The position numbers and the translations under genes were made by a program. Source: Mycobacteriaceae bacterium (lineage in GTDB: Bacteria > Actinomycetota > Actinomycetes > Mycobacteriales > Mycobacteriaceae). From it: a stretch of 64,000 bases of DNA. Every line of letters starts with the position of its first letter. Position 1 is the stretch's first letter. The notes beneath the pieces were generated by a model. It did not search any database. It was not told the DNA's origin and saw only the letters and a program-made list of their open reading frames with translations. The stretch covers positions 1 through 64,000 of the forward strand of contig JAFARC010000016.1 of NCBI GenBank assembly GCA_019245755.1, read 5' to 3'. Shown one piece after another: positions 57,375 to 64,000 of the stretch.

Positions 57375-59146
57375 TAGCCGGGGTTGGCCGTCGTGTTCGG
57401 TGCCGGTACCTGAACGGGAATCGGAACCGGCATGAACGGGATGTTCAAGTAGGTCGTCGTCATCGCCACCGTGGTGGTCGGTGTCGGCGTGGTTGTCGGC
57501 GTGGTTGTCGTCGTTGTTGTGGTGGTCGTGGTGGTTGTCGTTGTCGTTGTTGGTGGCGTTGTCGTGGTGGGTGCGATCGTCGTGGTCGTGATCGGCGGTG
57601 GCGGCGGTGGCTGCGGTGACGGCGGCGGTGCTGGCGGTGGTGGCGCTGGCTGCGGTGACGGCGGTGGCCCTGGTGGCGGTGGCTGCGGTGACGGCGGCGG
57701 AGCCGGCGGGTTGGTGGGGGCGACCGAGGGAGCCGGTGGCGCGCTGGTCGCGATCGACGACACCACCGGGCCCGACGGCCGGGTGGCGGGCGTGTCGCTG
57801 TCCATGCTGGTCAGCGCGTAGGCGGCTCCGCCGATCGCGATCAACGGAACCAACGCGATCATGCCGAGGGCCGAAAGCGGGCGGCGGTACCACGGCTGCC
57901 GGTCGTCTTCGATCGGCTTGTCGGCGGGCACGAACTGCACCGGCGGTGGCGCGGTGTTTTCGAAGACGTACGGGTTGCCGGCGTACCGGACCGGTTCGTC
58001 GCCGCCCTGGTCCTCCGACCACGCCAGCGCGCGGAACGTGGCCGAACCGGCCTGCTCGGTCACCGGTTCGGGCAACGCCGCCACCGTCGCCAAGGGCGCG
58101 AAGCCGGTAGGTGCGTCCGGGTCCGGCCCGCGCGCCGATACCAGCGCCGCACCCGCCGCGGCGTTGAGTTCGGGCCTCGGCGTGGCGACCATTGGCGCGT
58201 GCAGGTGCTCCGAAAGCAGCTCGGTCACAAGCGGGATGCTGGATCCGCCACCCACCGTGGCGACCGCCGCCACATTGGCGGCCGCAATCCTGTTGCGCTG
58301 CAACATCTCCTCCAGGGCCTCGATGACGCCGCTCAACGGGCCGCGGATCTGCTGTTCGAGTTCGGTTCGGGTGAGCCGAATCCGGCTGCTGTGGCCACCA
58401 AACTCGGCGACGAGCTCGGTAGCGCCGTCCATCGACAGCCGCTCTTTGGCGCCACGGCATTCATCGCGCAGCCGGCTCAGTGACCCGACCGCGGCAGTGG
58501 CCGCGGTATCGGCGCCCTCGCCGGCGACTCCGTGCAGCACGTGGGTCAGCAGCAGTTGGTCGATTCCATCGCCGGAGAATTCGCCGTAACGCAACGTCGC
58601 GTCGATCGGTGCGAAGTCGGCGCCGGCGTCGGCGAGGCTCAGGCTGGTGCCGTTGGCACCGAAGTCGAGCAGCGCCACCACGCCGTGCGTCGGCAGGCCG
58701 GGGCTGACCCGCAACCCGGTCAGCGCCGTGTACGCGTCCGGAACCACGCGCGCGGGAACGTTGTGGGGTGCCAACGCCGGCGTCGACGCGATCTCGTCAC
58801 GCAGCGCGGTGACCGCGGCCGGACCCCAGTAGGTCGGAACCGCGATCACGACGTCCGACGCCGGTTCGGGGCCGCAAACCGTGGCGACCATCGCCGCCAG
58901 CGCCTCGACCATCAGGCGCGCGGCCGGGTATCTCGAGCCGTCAGCGGCCACCAGCGCGATCGGGTCGCCGACGCGGTCCACGAACCCGCTGATCACCACG
59001 CCGTGGTCGGCCGCATCGGTGCTGCCGACCACGGGGGCGCGATCGGGAAATAGGGTCAGCACGGCGCGGCGTGTCACGGGGGGGCTCCCGACACGCGCGG
59101 CGACCAGATTGGTCATCCCGATCGACAACCCCACGGGGTCGCTCAT
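57371..59146 (-). CDS. Hsp70-like ATPase with membrane anchor and Pro/Thr-rich tail (Rv0312/Rv2264c-like)
   Basis: The protein has 591 residues. Residues 1-360 form an Hsp70/actin-fold ATPase: GLSIGMTNLVAA, DVVIAVPTYWGPAAVTALRDE, LLDFGANGTSLSL and TVGGGSSIPLVTELL. After a linker, a transmembrane segment lies near 425-445 (LSALGMIALVPLIAIGGAAYAL). About 140 external residues rich in Pro and Thr follow, including a run of 18 Thr, ending in VPIPVQVPAPNTTANPGY. There is no substrate-binding domain. It corresponds to Rv0312/Rv2264c, whose role is unknown. The start at 59146 matches the family N-terminus (DPxGLSIG). The tail may span the cell wall or be glycosylated. Confidence 0.85.
   Translation of the reverse strand: MSDPVGLSIGMTNLVAARVGSPPVTRRAVLTLFPDRAPVVGSTDAADHGVVISGFVDRVGDPIALVAADGSRYPAARLMVEALAAMVATVCGPEPASDVVIAVPTYWGPAAVTALRDEIASTPALAPHNVPARVVPDAYTALTGLRVSPGLPTHGVVALLDFGANGTSLSLADAGADFAPIDATLRYGEFSGDGIDQLLLTHVLHGVAGEGADTAATAAVGSLSRLRDECRGAKERLSMDGATELVAEFGGHSSRIRLTRTELEQQIRGPLSGVIEALEEMLQRNRIAAANVAAVATVGGGSSIPLVTELLSEHLHAPMVATPRPELNAAAGAALVSARGPDPDAPTGFAPLATVAALPEPVTEQAGSATFRALAWSEDQGGDEPVRYAGNPYVFENTAPPPVQFVPADKPIEDDRQPWYRRPLSALGMIALVPLIAIGGAAYALTSMDSDTPATRPSGPVVSSIATSAPPAPSVAPTNPPAPPPSPQPPPPGPPPSPQPAPPPPAPPPSPQPPPPPPITTTTIAPTTTTPPTTTTTTTTTTTTTTTTTPTTTPTPTTTVAMTTTYLNIPFMPVPIPVQVPAPNTTANPGY
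57477..57556. repeat. Threonine-codon microsatellite
   Basis: On the minus strand this is a run of ACC/ACG/ACA/ACT codons in the tail of the Hsp70-like protein. The near-uniform triplet structure makes it prone to slippage in multiples of three. A similar but shorter ACC/ACG run occurs at about 62992-63066 in the small Pro/Thr protein gene. Confidence 0.7.
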
Positions 59147-59293
59147 ACGCATACCTTGCATTGACGGCGGCCGACGGCGGTGCTCACGATAGCGGCTGAA
59201 CGGGCGCAACGGCGTCCGACACCCCGCAGCGAAACCTTAAGCGCCGATGGGAATGTGCTTCGGCATCGCTCCCATGCTCGCCGGTGACAAGCG

Positions 59294-60661
59294 CTATCCG
59301 TGACTGATGCGCAGCAGGTCGGACACGCTGGACAGCTTGACACGCGGTCGTCCGTGCGGCTCACCGGATGTGCGCTCGTGGCGGTCGATGAGCTGCCAGT
59401 GCTCGTCGGTGACCAGCTTCGGCTGGCGCGACAGGAACCAGGCCATCAGTTCCTCGGCGTGGTCGGGACCGTAGTCGGCCGGCTCCGCCCCGGCGAGATC
59501 GGCGACCAGCGTGTCCACGGTGTGTTGCGAGTCCTTCTTGTTGCTGCCGATCACTCCGGACGGCCCCCGCTTGATCCAGCCCACCACGTACTCGTTGCGG
59601 CTGCCCTCGATCCGCCCGTCGGTGTGCGGGATGGTCCCGGTCCGCTCGTCGAACGGCAAACCGGGTGTCGCCACGCCGCGGTAGCCGACGGCGCGCACCA
59701 CCAACTGCACGGGCAGCATCTCGCGGGCGCCGGTGTCCTTGGCCACCACCCGTCCGTTTTCGTCGCTGATCAGCTCGTTGCGGCCCAGCACGATCTCCTC
59801 GACCTTGCCCTCGCCGCGGATCTCGATCGGCGAGGTGGCGAACTTGAAGACGATCCGCCGATTGCCTGGGTGCCGCTCGGCCGCCGCATAGCTGCGCAGC
59901 ACCTTGAGGTTCTGTCGGGCGGTTTTGCCCGCCGCCTCGGCGTCCTCGTCGGAGATGTCCGCGACGTCGGCGGGGTCGACGATCACGTCGACGCCCTCCA
60001 AGCCCTTGAGGTCTCCGAGCTCGCGCAGCTCCAGGGTGGTGAACGTGGCCTGCAGCGGCCCGCGGCGGCCGACGATCACCACCTCCTCGACGCCGCGGGG
60101 GTCGAGCAGCTCGAGCGCGTGATCGGCGATGTCGGTGGTGCGCAGCTCGTCGGGATCGCTGACCAGGATGCGCGCCACGTCGAGCGCGACGTTGCCGTTG
60201 CCCACGACGACGGCGCGCTCGCCGGACAGGTCCGGCGACATCTTCTCGAACTGTGGGTGCGCGTTGTACCAGCCGACCAGCTCCACGGCGGCGATGCTGC
60301 CGGGCAGGTCCTCGCCCTGGATGCGCAGCGGCTTGTCGGTCTGCGCGCCGACGGCATAAATCACGGCGTCGTAGCGCTCGGCCAGCTCAGCGGCCTGCAC
60401 GTGCTCACCCACCGCCACGTTGCCGAAGAACCGGAATCGGGGATCGGCTGCGGTCTTCTCGAACTGCGCGCTGATCGACTTGATCTTCGGGTGATCGGGT
60501 GCCACCCCGGAGCGCACCAGTCCCCACGGTGTGGGCAGCATCTCGAGCATGTCGACGTGGAACTCGGGCCCGTCGGGCGAGTCGGCCAGCTTCAGCAGCG
60601 ACGCCGCGGCGAAGTACCCGGAGGGTCCGGAGCCGACGATCGCTACGTAGTAAGGACGCAC
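59294..60661 (-). CDS. fprA: NADPH-ferredoxin reductase FprA
   Basis: This 455-residue adrenodoxin-reductase-type flavoenzyme has the FAD motif IVGSGPSGYFAAASLL at the N-terminus, GVAPDHPKIKS, the NADPH motif VVGNGNVALDVARIL, GRRGPLQATFTTLELREL (in parts) and GWIKRGPSGVIGSNKKDS. It transfers electrons from NADPH to ferredoxins, for instance for cytochrome P450s. It is the homologue of Rv3106. The start is GTG. It is divergent from prfB across 43 bp, the same neighbour pair as in M. tuberculosis. Confidence 0.95.
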   Translation of the reverse strand: MRPYYVAIVGSGPSGYFAAASLLKLADSPDGPEFHVDMLEMLPTPWGLVRSGVAPDHPKIKSISAQFEKTAADPRFRFFGNVAVGEHVQAAELAERYDAVIYAVGAQTDKPLRIQGEDLPGSIAAVELVGWYNAHPQFEKMSPDLSGERAVVVGNGNVALDVARILVSDPDELRTTDIADHALELLDPRGVEEVVIVGRRGPLQATFTTLELRELGDLKGLEGVDVIVDPADVADISDEDAEAAGKTARQNLKVLRSYAAAERHPGNRRIVFKFATSPIEIRGEGKVEEIVLGRNELISDENGRVVAKDTGAREMLPVQLVVRAVGYRGVATPGLPFDERTGTIPHTDGRIEGSRNEYVVGWIKRGPSGVIGSNKKDSQHTVDTLVADLAGAEPADYGPDHAEELMAWFLSRQPKLVTDEHWQLIDRHERTSGEPHGRPRVKLSSVSDLLRISHG

Positions 60662-60690
60662 GCGACCGATGCTAGACGCGGACCCACCGG

Positions 60691-60696
60691 TAACCT
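60691..60696 (+). promoter_or_regulatory. -10 element of prfB
   Basis: TAACCT (pattern TAnnnT) ends 8 bp before the prfB GTG. Together with the lack of a ribosome site, this points to a leaderless prfB transcript. The 43-bp gap must also hold the fprA promoter. Confidence 0.4.
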
Positions 60697-60704
60697 AGGC
60701 AGGC

Positions 60705-61808
60705 GTGGATCCCGACCGTCAAGCCGACCTGGCCGCCCTGGACTCCACGCTGACCAGCGTGGAGCGGGTGCTCGACGTCGACGCGCTACGGGCCCGCATC
60801 GACAAGCTCGAACATGAGGCCGCCGACCCCGGACTGTGGAACGATCAGGCGCGGGCGCAGCGGGTGACCAGTGAGCTGTCCCACACGCAGGGCGAGCTGC
60901 GCCGCGTCGAGGATCTGCGCCGCCGTCTCGACGACCTCCCGGTGCTGTACGAGCTCGCGGCGGACGAGGGCGCATCCGAGCTCGCCGAGGCCGACACCGA
61001 GCTCAAGCAGCTGCGCGAGGACATCGAGGCGATGGAAGTACGCACGCTGCTGTCCGGCGAGTACGACGAGCGCGAGGCGCTGGTCACCATCCGATCCGGT
61101 GCCGGCGGGGTGGACGCCGCCGACTGGGCGGAGATGCTGATGCGGATGTACATCCGCTGGGCGGAGAAGCACAAGTATCCGGTGGAGGTGTTCGACACGT
61201 CCTACGCCGAAGAGGCGGGCATCAAGAGCACGACGTTCGCGGTGCACGCGCCGTTCGCATACGGCACGCTGTCGGTGGAGCAGGGCACACATCGGCTGGT
61301 GCGAATCAGCCCGTTCGACAACCAGAGCCGCCGCCAGACCTCGTTCGCCGAAGTCGAGGTGCTGCCGGTGGTGCAGACCACCGACCACATCGACATTCCG
61401 GAGAGCGACGTCCGCGTCGACGTGTACCGTTCCAGCGGTCCGGGCGGTCAGTCCGTCAACACCACCGACTCGGCGGTTCGGCTCACCCACCTGCCCACCG
61501 GTATCGTGGTCACCTGCCAGAACGAGAAGTCGCAATTGCAGAACAAGATTTCGGCGATGCGTGTGCTCCAGGCCAAGCTGCTGGAGCGCAAGCGTGTCGA
61601 GGAACGCGCCGAGCTGGATGCGTTGAAGGGCGACGGCGGGAGTTCCTGGGGGAACCAGATGCGTTCCTACGTGCTGCACCCGTACCAGATGGTCAAGGAC
61701 CTGCGCACCGACTACGAGGTCGGCAACCCGGCGGCGGTGCTCGACGGAGACATCGACGGGTTCCTGGAGGCGGGGATCCGCTGGCGTAACAGGCGAGATG
61801 ACCAGTAG
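60705..61808 (+). CDS. prfB: Peptide chain release factor 2
   Basis: This 367-residue class I release factor has the SPF codon-recognition motif at 202-204 and GGQ at 247-249, for stop codons UGA and UAA. The frame is continuous with no in-frame stop near codon 25, so the programmed +1 frameshift that controls E. coli prfB is absent, as in other mycobacteria. The GTG start has no ribosome site but does have a -10 box close upstream. It overlaps the mechanosensitive channel gene by 11 bp. Confidence 0.97.
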   Translation: MDPDRQADLAALDSTLTSVERVLDVDALRARIDKLEHEAADPGLWNDQARAQRVTSELSHTQGELRRVEDLRRRLDDLPVLYELAADEGASELAEADTELKQLREDIEAMEVRTLLSGEYDEREALVTIRSGAGGVDAADWAEMLMRMYIRWAEKHKYPVEVFDTSYAEEAGIKSTTFAVHAPFAYGTLSVEQGTHRLVRISPFDNQSRRQTSFAEVEVLPVVQTTDHIDIPESDVRVDVYRSSGPGGQSVNTTDSAVRLTHLPTGIVVTCQNEKSQLQNKISAMRVLQAKLLERKRVEERAELDALKGDGGSSWGNQMRSYVLHPYQMVKDLRTDYEVGNPAAVLDGDIDGFLEAGIRWRNRRDDQ

Positions 61809-62763
61809 CTACCTGGCTTTGTCGGTGGTCGGCTGGCACGACTTCTGGCGCGGCCAGATCGGTGAGTGGATCCTCACCCGCGGCCTGCGGATCGTGTTGC
61901 TGCTCATCGGTTCCTTGCTGCTGGCCCGGTTCATCAACTGGTCGGCGCAGAAGGTCACCCGGCGCCTCGACGAGGGTTTCCAGGAAAGTGACGCGCTGGT
62001 GCGTCCGGAGGCCACCAAGCACCGGCAGGCCGTCGCATCGGTCATCTCGTGGGTGTCCATCGCGATCGTGTACGTGGTGGTGGCCGTGGAGATCACCAAC
62101 CTCCTGGCGATTCCGGTCGGATCGCTGGTTGCGCCGGCGGCCGTGCTGGGTGCAGCGCTGGGGTTCGGCGCACAGCGCCTGGTTCAGGACCTGCTCAGCG
62201 GGTTTTTCATCATCACCGAGAAGCAGTACGGATTCGGTGACCTGGTTCAGCTCACCATTTCTGGGGTGGCCAACGACGCCCGCGGCACCGTGGAGGACGT
62301 GACGCTGCGGGTGACCAAGCTGCGGTCCAGCGACGGTGAGGTCTTCACGCTGCCCAATGGGCAGATCGTGAAGTCGGTCAACCTGTCCAAGGATTGGGCG
62401 CGCGCGGTCGTCGACATCCCCGTCCCGGTGACCGCTGACTTGAGCCAGGTCAACGACGTGCTGCACGAGGTGTGCCGGAATGCCATGCACGACCCGCTGA
62501 AGGATCTGCTGCTCGACGAGCCCGCGTTGATGGGCGTCGAGAGCATCGAGTTGGAAAACGTCAACCTGCGCATGGTGGCGCGCACGCTGCCCGGCAAGCA
62601 GTTCGAGGTCGGGCGGCGCCTGCGGGTGCTCGTCGTTGCCGCGCTGAGCCGTGCGGGCATCGCCACCCCGACCGAGGCATCGCCGATGGTCGGCGCCATG
62701 GTGCACCCGGCCACAGCCAGCGGCGCCGAGGAGACCCAGGCGCCGGAAGGGTCCAAGAGTTAG
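61798..62763 (+). CDS. MscS-family mechanosensitive channel (Rv3104c homologue)
   Basis: This 321-residue membrane protein has three transmembrane segments in the first 135 residues, the third Gly/Ala-rich and pore-lining ([20 protein letters not shown]). A cytoplasmic beta domain follows, with [31 protein letters not shown] and [16 protein letters not shown]. The order and sequence fit small-conductance mechanosensitive channels that relieve osmotic pressure. The ATG lies within the last codons of prfB, and its TAG overlaps the next GTG. Confidence 0.9.
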   Translation: MTSSYLALSVVGWHDFWRGQIGEWILTRGLRIVLLLIGSLLLARFINWSAQKVTRRLDEGFQESDALVRPEATKHRQAVASVISWVSIAIVYVVVAVEITNLLAIPVGSLVAPAAVLGAALGFGAQRLVQDLLSGFFIITEKQYGFGDLVQLTISGVANDARGTVEDVTLRVTKLRSSDGEVFTLPNGQIVKSVNLSKDWARAVVDIPVPVTADLSQVNDVLHEVCRNAMHDPLKDLLLDEPALMGVESIELENVNLRMVARTLPGKQFEVGRRLRVLVVAALSRAGIATPTEASPMVGAMVHPATASGAEETQAPEGSKS

Positions 62764-63185
62764 TGAACAAAGAACACCGAGGCTGGCCGGCCTACCTGTT
62801 CGGCGGCCGTCTCCGCACGTCCACCGCCGCCCTCATCGTGGCGTTCATTGCGGTCTGGTTCGTCTACGAGACCTACCAGCCACCCGCGAAGCCGCCGCCC
62901 GCGCCGGTCACCCAGGTCGTGCCGCCCGGGTTCGTGCCCGATCCGAACTACACGTGGGTACCGCGGACGTCGGTACGGTCGTGGTCCACCACCACTGAAC
63001 CCACCACCACGACAACCACGACCACCACCTCAACCACCAGCCCCACCCAATCGACGACGACCACCCCCCCGCCCGTGCCGGGCGCACCGCCGACGACCAC
63101 GACCCCGCCCCCGCCCGGAGTCCCGCCGGCCGGCCCCACGCCGATTCCGGCCGGCCCGGCATCGGGGCCGGCCCCACCGCGGTGA
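62763..63185 (+). CDS. Small Pro/Thr-rich membrane protein (Rv3103c homologue)
   Basis: This is a 140-residue protein with one transmembrane segment at about 18-35 (TSTAALIVAFIAVWFVYETY). A wholly low-complexity external tail follows: Thr runs, then PPP/PAGPTPIPAGP repeats. The GTG overlaps the channel stop by 1 bp, so it is co-translated with the channel. It sits between mscS and ftsE, as Rv3103c does. It may anchor or space something in the cell wall; no enzymatic domain is present. Confidence 0.8.
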   Translation: MNKEHRGWPAYLFGGRLRTSTAALIVAFIAVWFVYETYQPPAKPPPAPVTQVVPPGFVPDPNYTWVPRTSVRSWSTTTEPTTTTTTTTTSTTSPTQSTTTTPPPVPGAPPTTTTPPPPGVPPAGPTPIPAGPASGPAPPR

Positions 63186-63219
63186 ACCGCAGCCGACAGG
63201 AGCTGCTAAAAACCACCGC

Positions 63220-63225
63220 TACACT
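63220..63225 (+). promoter_or_regulatory. -10 element of ftsE
   Basis: TACACT fits the mycobacterial SigA -10 pattern and ends 8 bp before a GTG at 63234 and 11 bp before the family-consistent ATG at 63237. This suggests a separate, nearly leaderless ftsEX transcript in addition to read-through from prfB. Confidence 0.4.
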
Positions 63226-63236
63226 GGCGTGCCGTG

Positions 63237-63926
63237 ATGATCACCCTGGACAAGGTCAGCAAGCAGTACAAGAGGTCGGCCAGGCCCGCGTTGGACAACG
63301 TGACCCTCAAGATCGACAAGGGTGAGTTCGTCTTCTTGATCGGGCCCTCCGGTTCGGGCAAATCCACCTTCATGCGGCTGCTGCTGGCCGAGGAGACCCC
63401 GACCCAGGGCGATGTGCGGGTGTCGAAGTTTCACGTCAACAAGTTGCCCGGGCGGCACATCCCCGGCCTGCGGCAGGTCATCGGCTGCGTGTTCCAGGAC
63501 TTCCGGCTGCTGCAGCAGAAGACGGCCTACGAGAACGTGGCGTTCGCGCTCGAGGTCATCGGCAAGCGCACCGAGGTGATCAACCGTGTGGTGCCCGACG
63601 TGCTGGAGATGGTCGGGCTCTCCGGCAAGGCCAACCGGCTCCCGCACGAGCTGTCCGGCGGTGAGCAGCAGCGGGTGGCGATGGCGCGCGCATTCGTGAA
63701 CCGGCCGCTGGTGCTGCTGGCCGACGAGCCGACCGGGAACCTGGACCCGGAGACCAGCAAGGACATCGTCGACCTGCTGGAGCGGATCAACCGCACCGGC
63801 ACCACGGTCGTGATCGCCACCCACGACCACCACATCGTCGACTCGATGCGCCAGCGCGTGCTGGAGCTCGACATGGGCAAGCTGATTCGCGACGAGCAGC
63901 GCGGCGTGTACGGGATGGACCGCTAA
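63237..63926 (+). CDS. ftsE: Cell-division ATP-binding protein FtsE
   Basis: This 229-residue ABC ATPase has Walker [10 protein letters not shown] near residue 35, VFQDFRLL as Q-loop, signature [14 protein letters not shown], Walker [14 protein letters not shown] and the switch His in ATHDHHIVD. With FtsX it activates peptidoglycan hydrolases at the septum. The ATG at 63237 matches FtsE of M. tuberculosis; a GTG codon directly before it could be used instead. ftsX starts at the next base after the stop. Confidence 0.96.
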   Translation: MITLDKVSKQYKRSARPALDNVTLKIDKGEFVFLIGPSGSGKSTFMRLLLAEETPTQGDVRVSKFHVNKLPGRHIPGLRQVIGCVFQDFRLLQQKTAYENVAFALEVIGKRTEVINRVVPDVLEMVGLSGKANRLPHELSGGEQQRVAMARAFVNRPLVLLADEPTGNLDPETSKDIVDLLERINRTGTTVVIATHDHHIVDSMRQRVLELDMGKLIRDEQRGVYGMDR

Positions 63927-64000
63927 GTGCGCTTCGGGTTTCTTGTCAACGAGGTCCTGACCGGTCTTCGTCGCAACATCACCATGACGGTGGCGATGAT
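63927..64000 (+). CDS. ftsX: Cell-division permease FtsX, cut by window edge
   Basis: Directly after the ftsE TAA, a GTG opens a frame reading MRFGFLVNEVLTGLRRNITM and on, matching the N-terminus of mycobacterial FtsX. Only 24 codons lie inside the window. It is the membrane partner of FtsE. Confidence 0.93.
   Translation, partial: MRFGFLVNEVLTGLRRNITMTVAM

Noticed and set aside
57440-57720. CRISPR-like or structural repeat array
   Set aside because: The repetition is triplet-based coding for Thr and Pro, without spaced identical units.
60770-60800. Programmed +1 frameshift site in prfB
   Set aside because: The frame is continuous and no stop codon interrupts it near codon 25.

Overview
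The window is high-GC actinobacterial DNA with the gene order and protein sequences of a Mycobacterium. Much of it is colinear, in inverted orientation, with M. tuberculosis Rv3101c-Rv3106, Rv3137-Rv3140, Rv3143-Rv3158 and Rv3167c-Rv3171c, as judged from memory of those proteins. The species cannot be fixed from the sequence alone; a nontuberculous species is likely, because PPE genes and the Rv3107c-Rv3136 block are missing at their usual places.

1-3.5 kb is a small conflict island read leftward: an excisionase-type HTH antitoxin, a PIN toxin, and a large TOTE-type primase-helicase that runs off the left edge. A 32-bp nested palindrome sits before the first gene. 3.5-7.6 kb is a complete zinc-type ABC uptake operon ending in its own Fur/Zur-like regulator, with a perfect 27-bp operator before the lipoprotein gene. 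7.9-16.7 kb holds a FadD-type ligase, a DUF5994 protein, about 0.9 kb without a confident gene, an autoregulated PadR-methyltransferase pair, an NDH-2-like flavoprotein, an intact isocitrate lyase 2 and an SDR. 16.8-29.2 kb holds a PknK-like kinase-STAND protein, Cdh, Hpx, AofH, a Baeyer-Villiger monooxygenase, the Rv3169-Rv3168 pair with its divergent TetR gene, an ACAD10/11-type kinase and an sMTL-13-like ricin-fold lectin.

29.4-44.8 kb is the complete nuoA-N operon (complex I), read leftward, almost every gene overlapping its neighbour. A degenerate response regulator lies just upstream of nuoA. 45.3-51.7 kb is an accessory catabolic operon: CaiB transferase, HMG-CoA-lyase-like enzyme, TetR, acyl-CoA dehydrogenase, APH kinase, DUF6285-SnoaL fusion and YceI. 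Its kinase, DUF6285 and dehydrogenase set resembles the hydroxyacyl-CoA phosphorylation module of levulinate catabolism and is the best candidate here for an undescribed pathway. 51.8-57.0 kb carries a conserved hypothetical, fadE23-fadE24 behind a strong palindrome, a PflA-like radical SAM enzyme and hisN. 57.0-64 kb carries a small membrane protein, an Hsp70-like protein with an external Pro/Thr tail, fprA, and the prfB-mscS-Pro/Thr protein-ftsE-ftsX housekeeping cluster, cut by the right edge.
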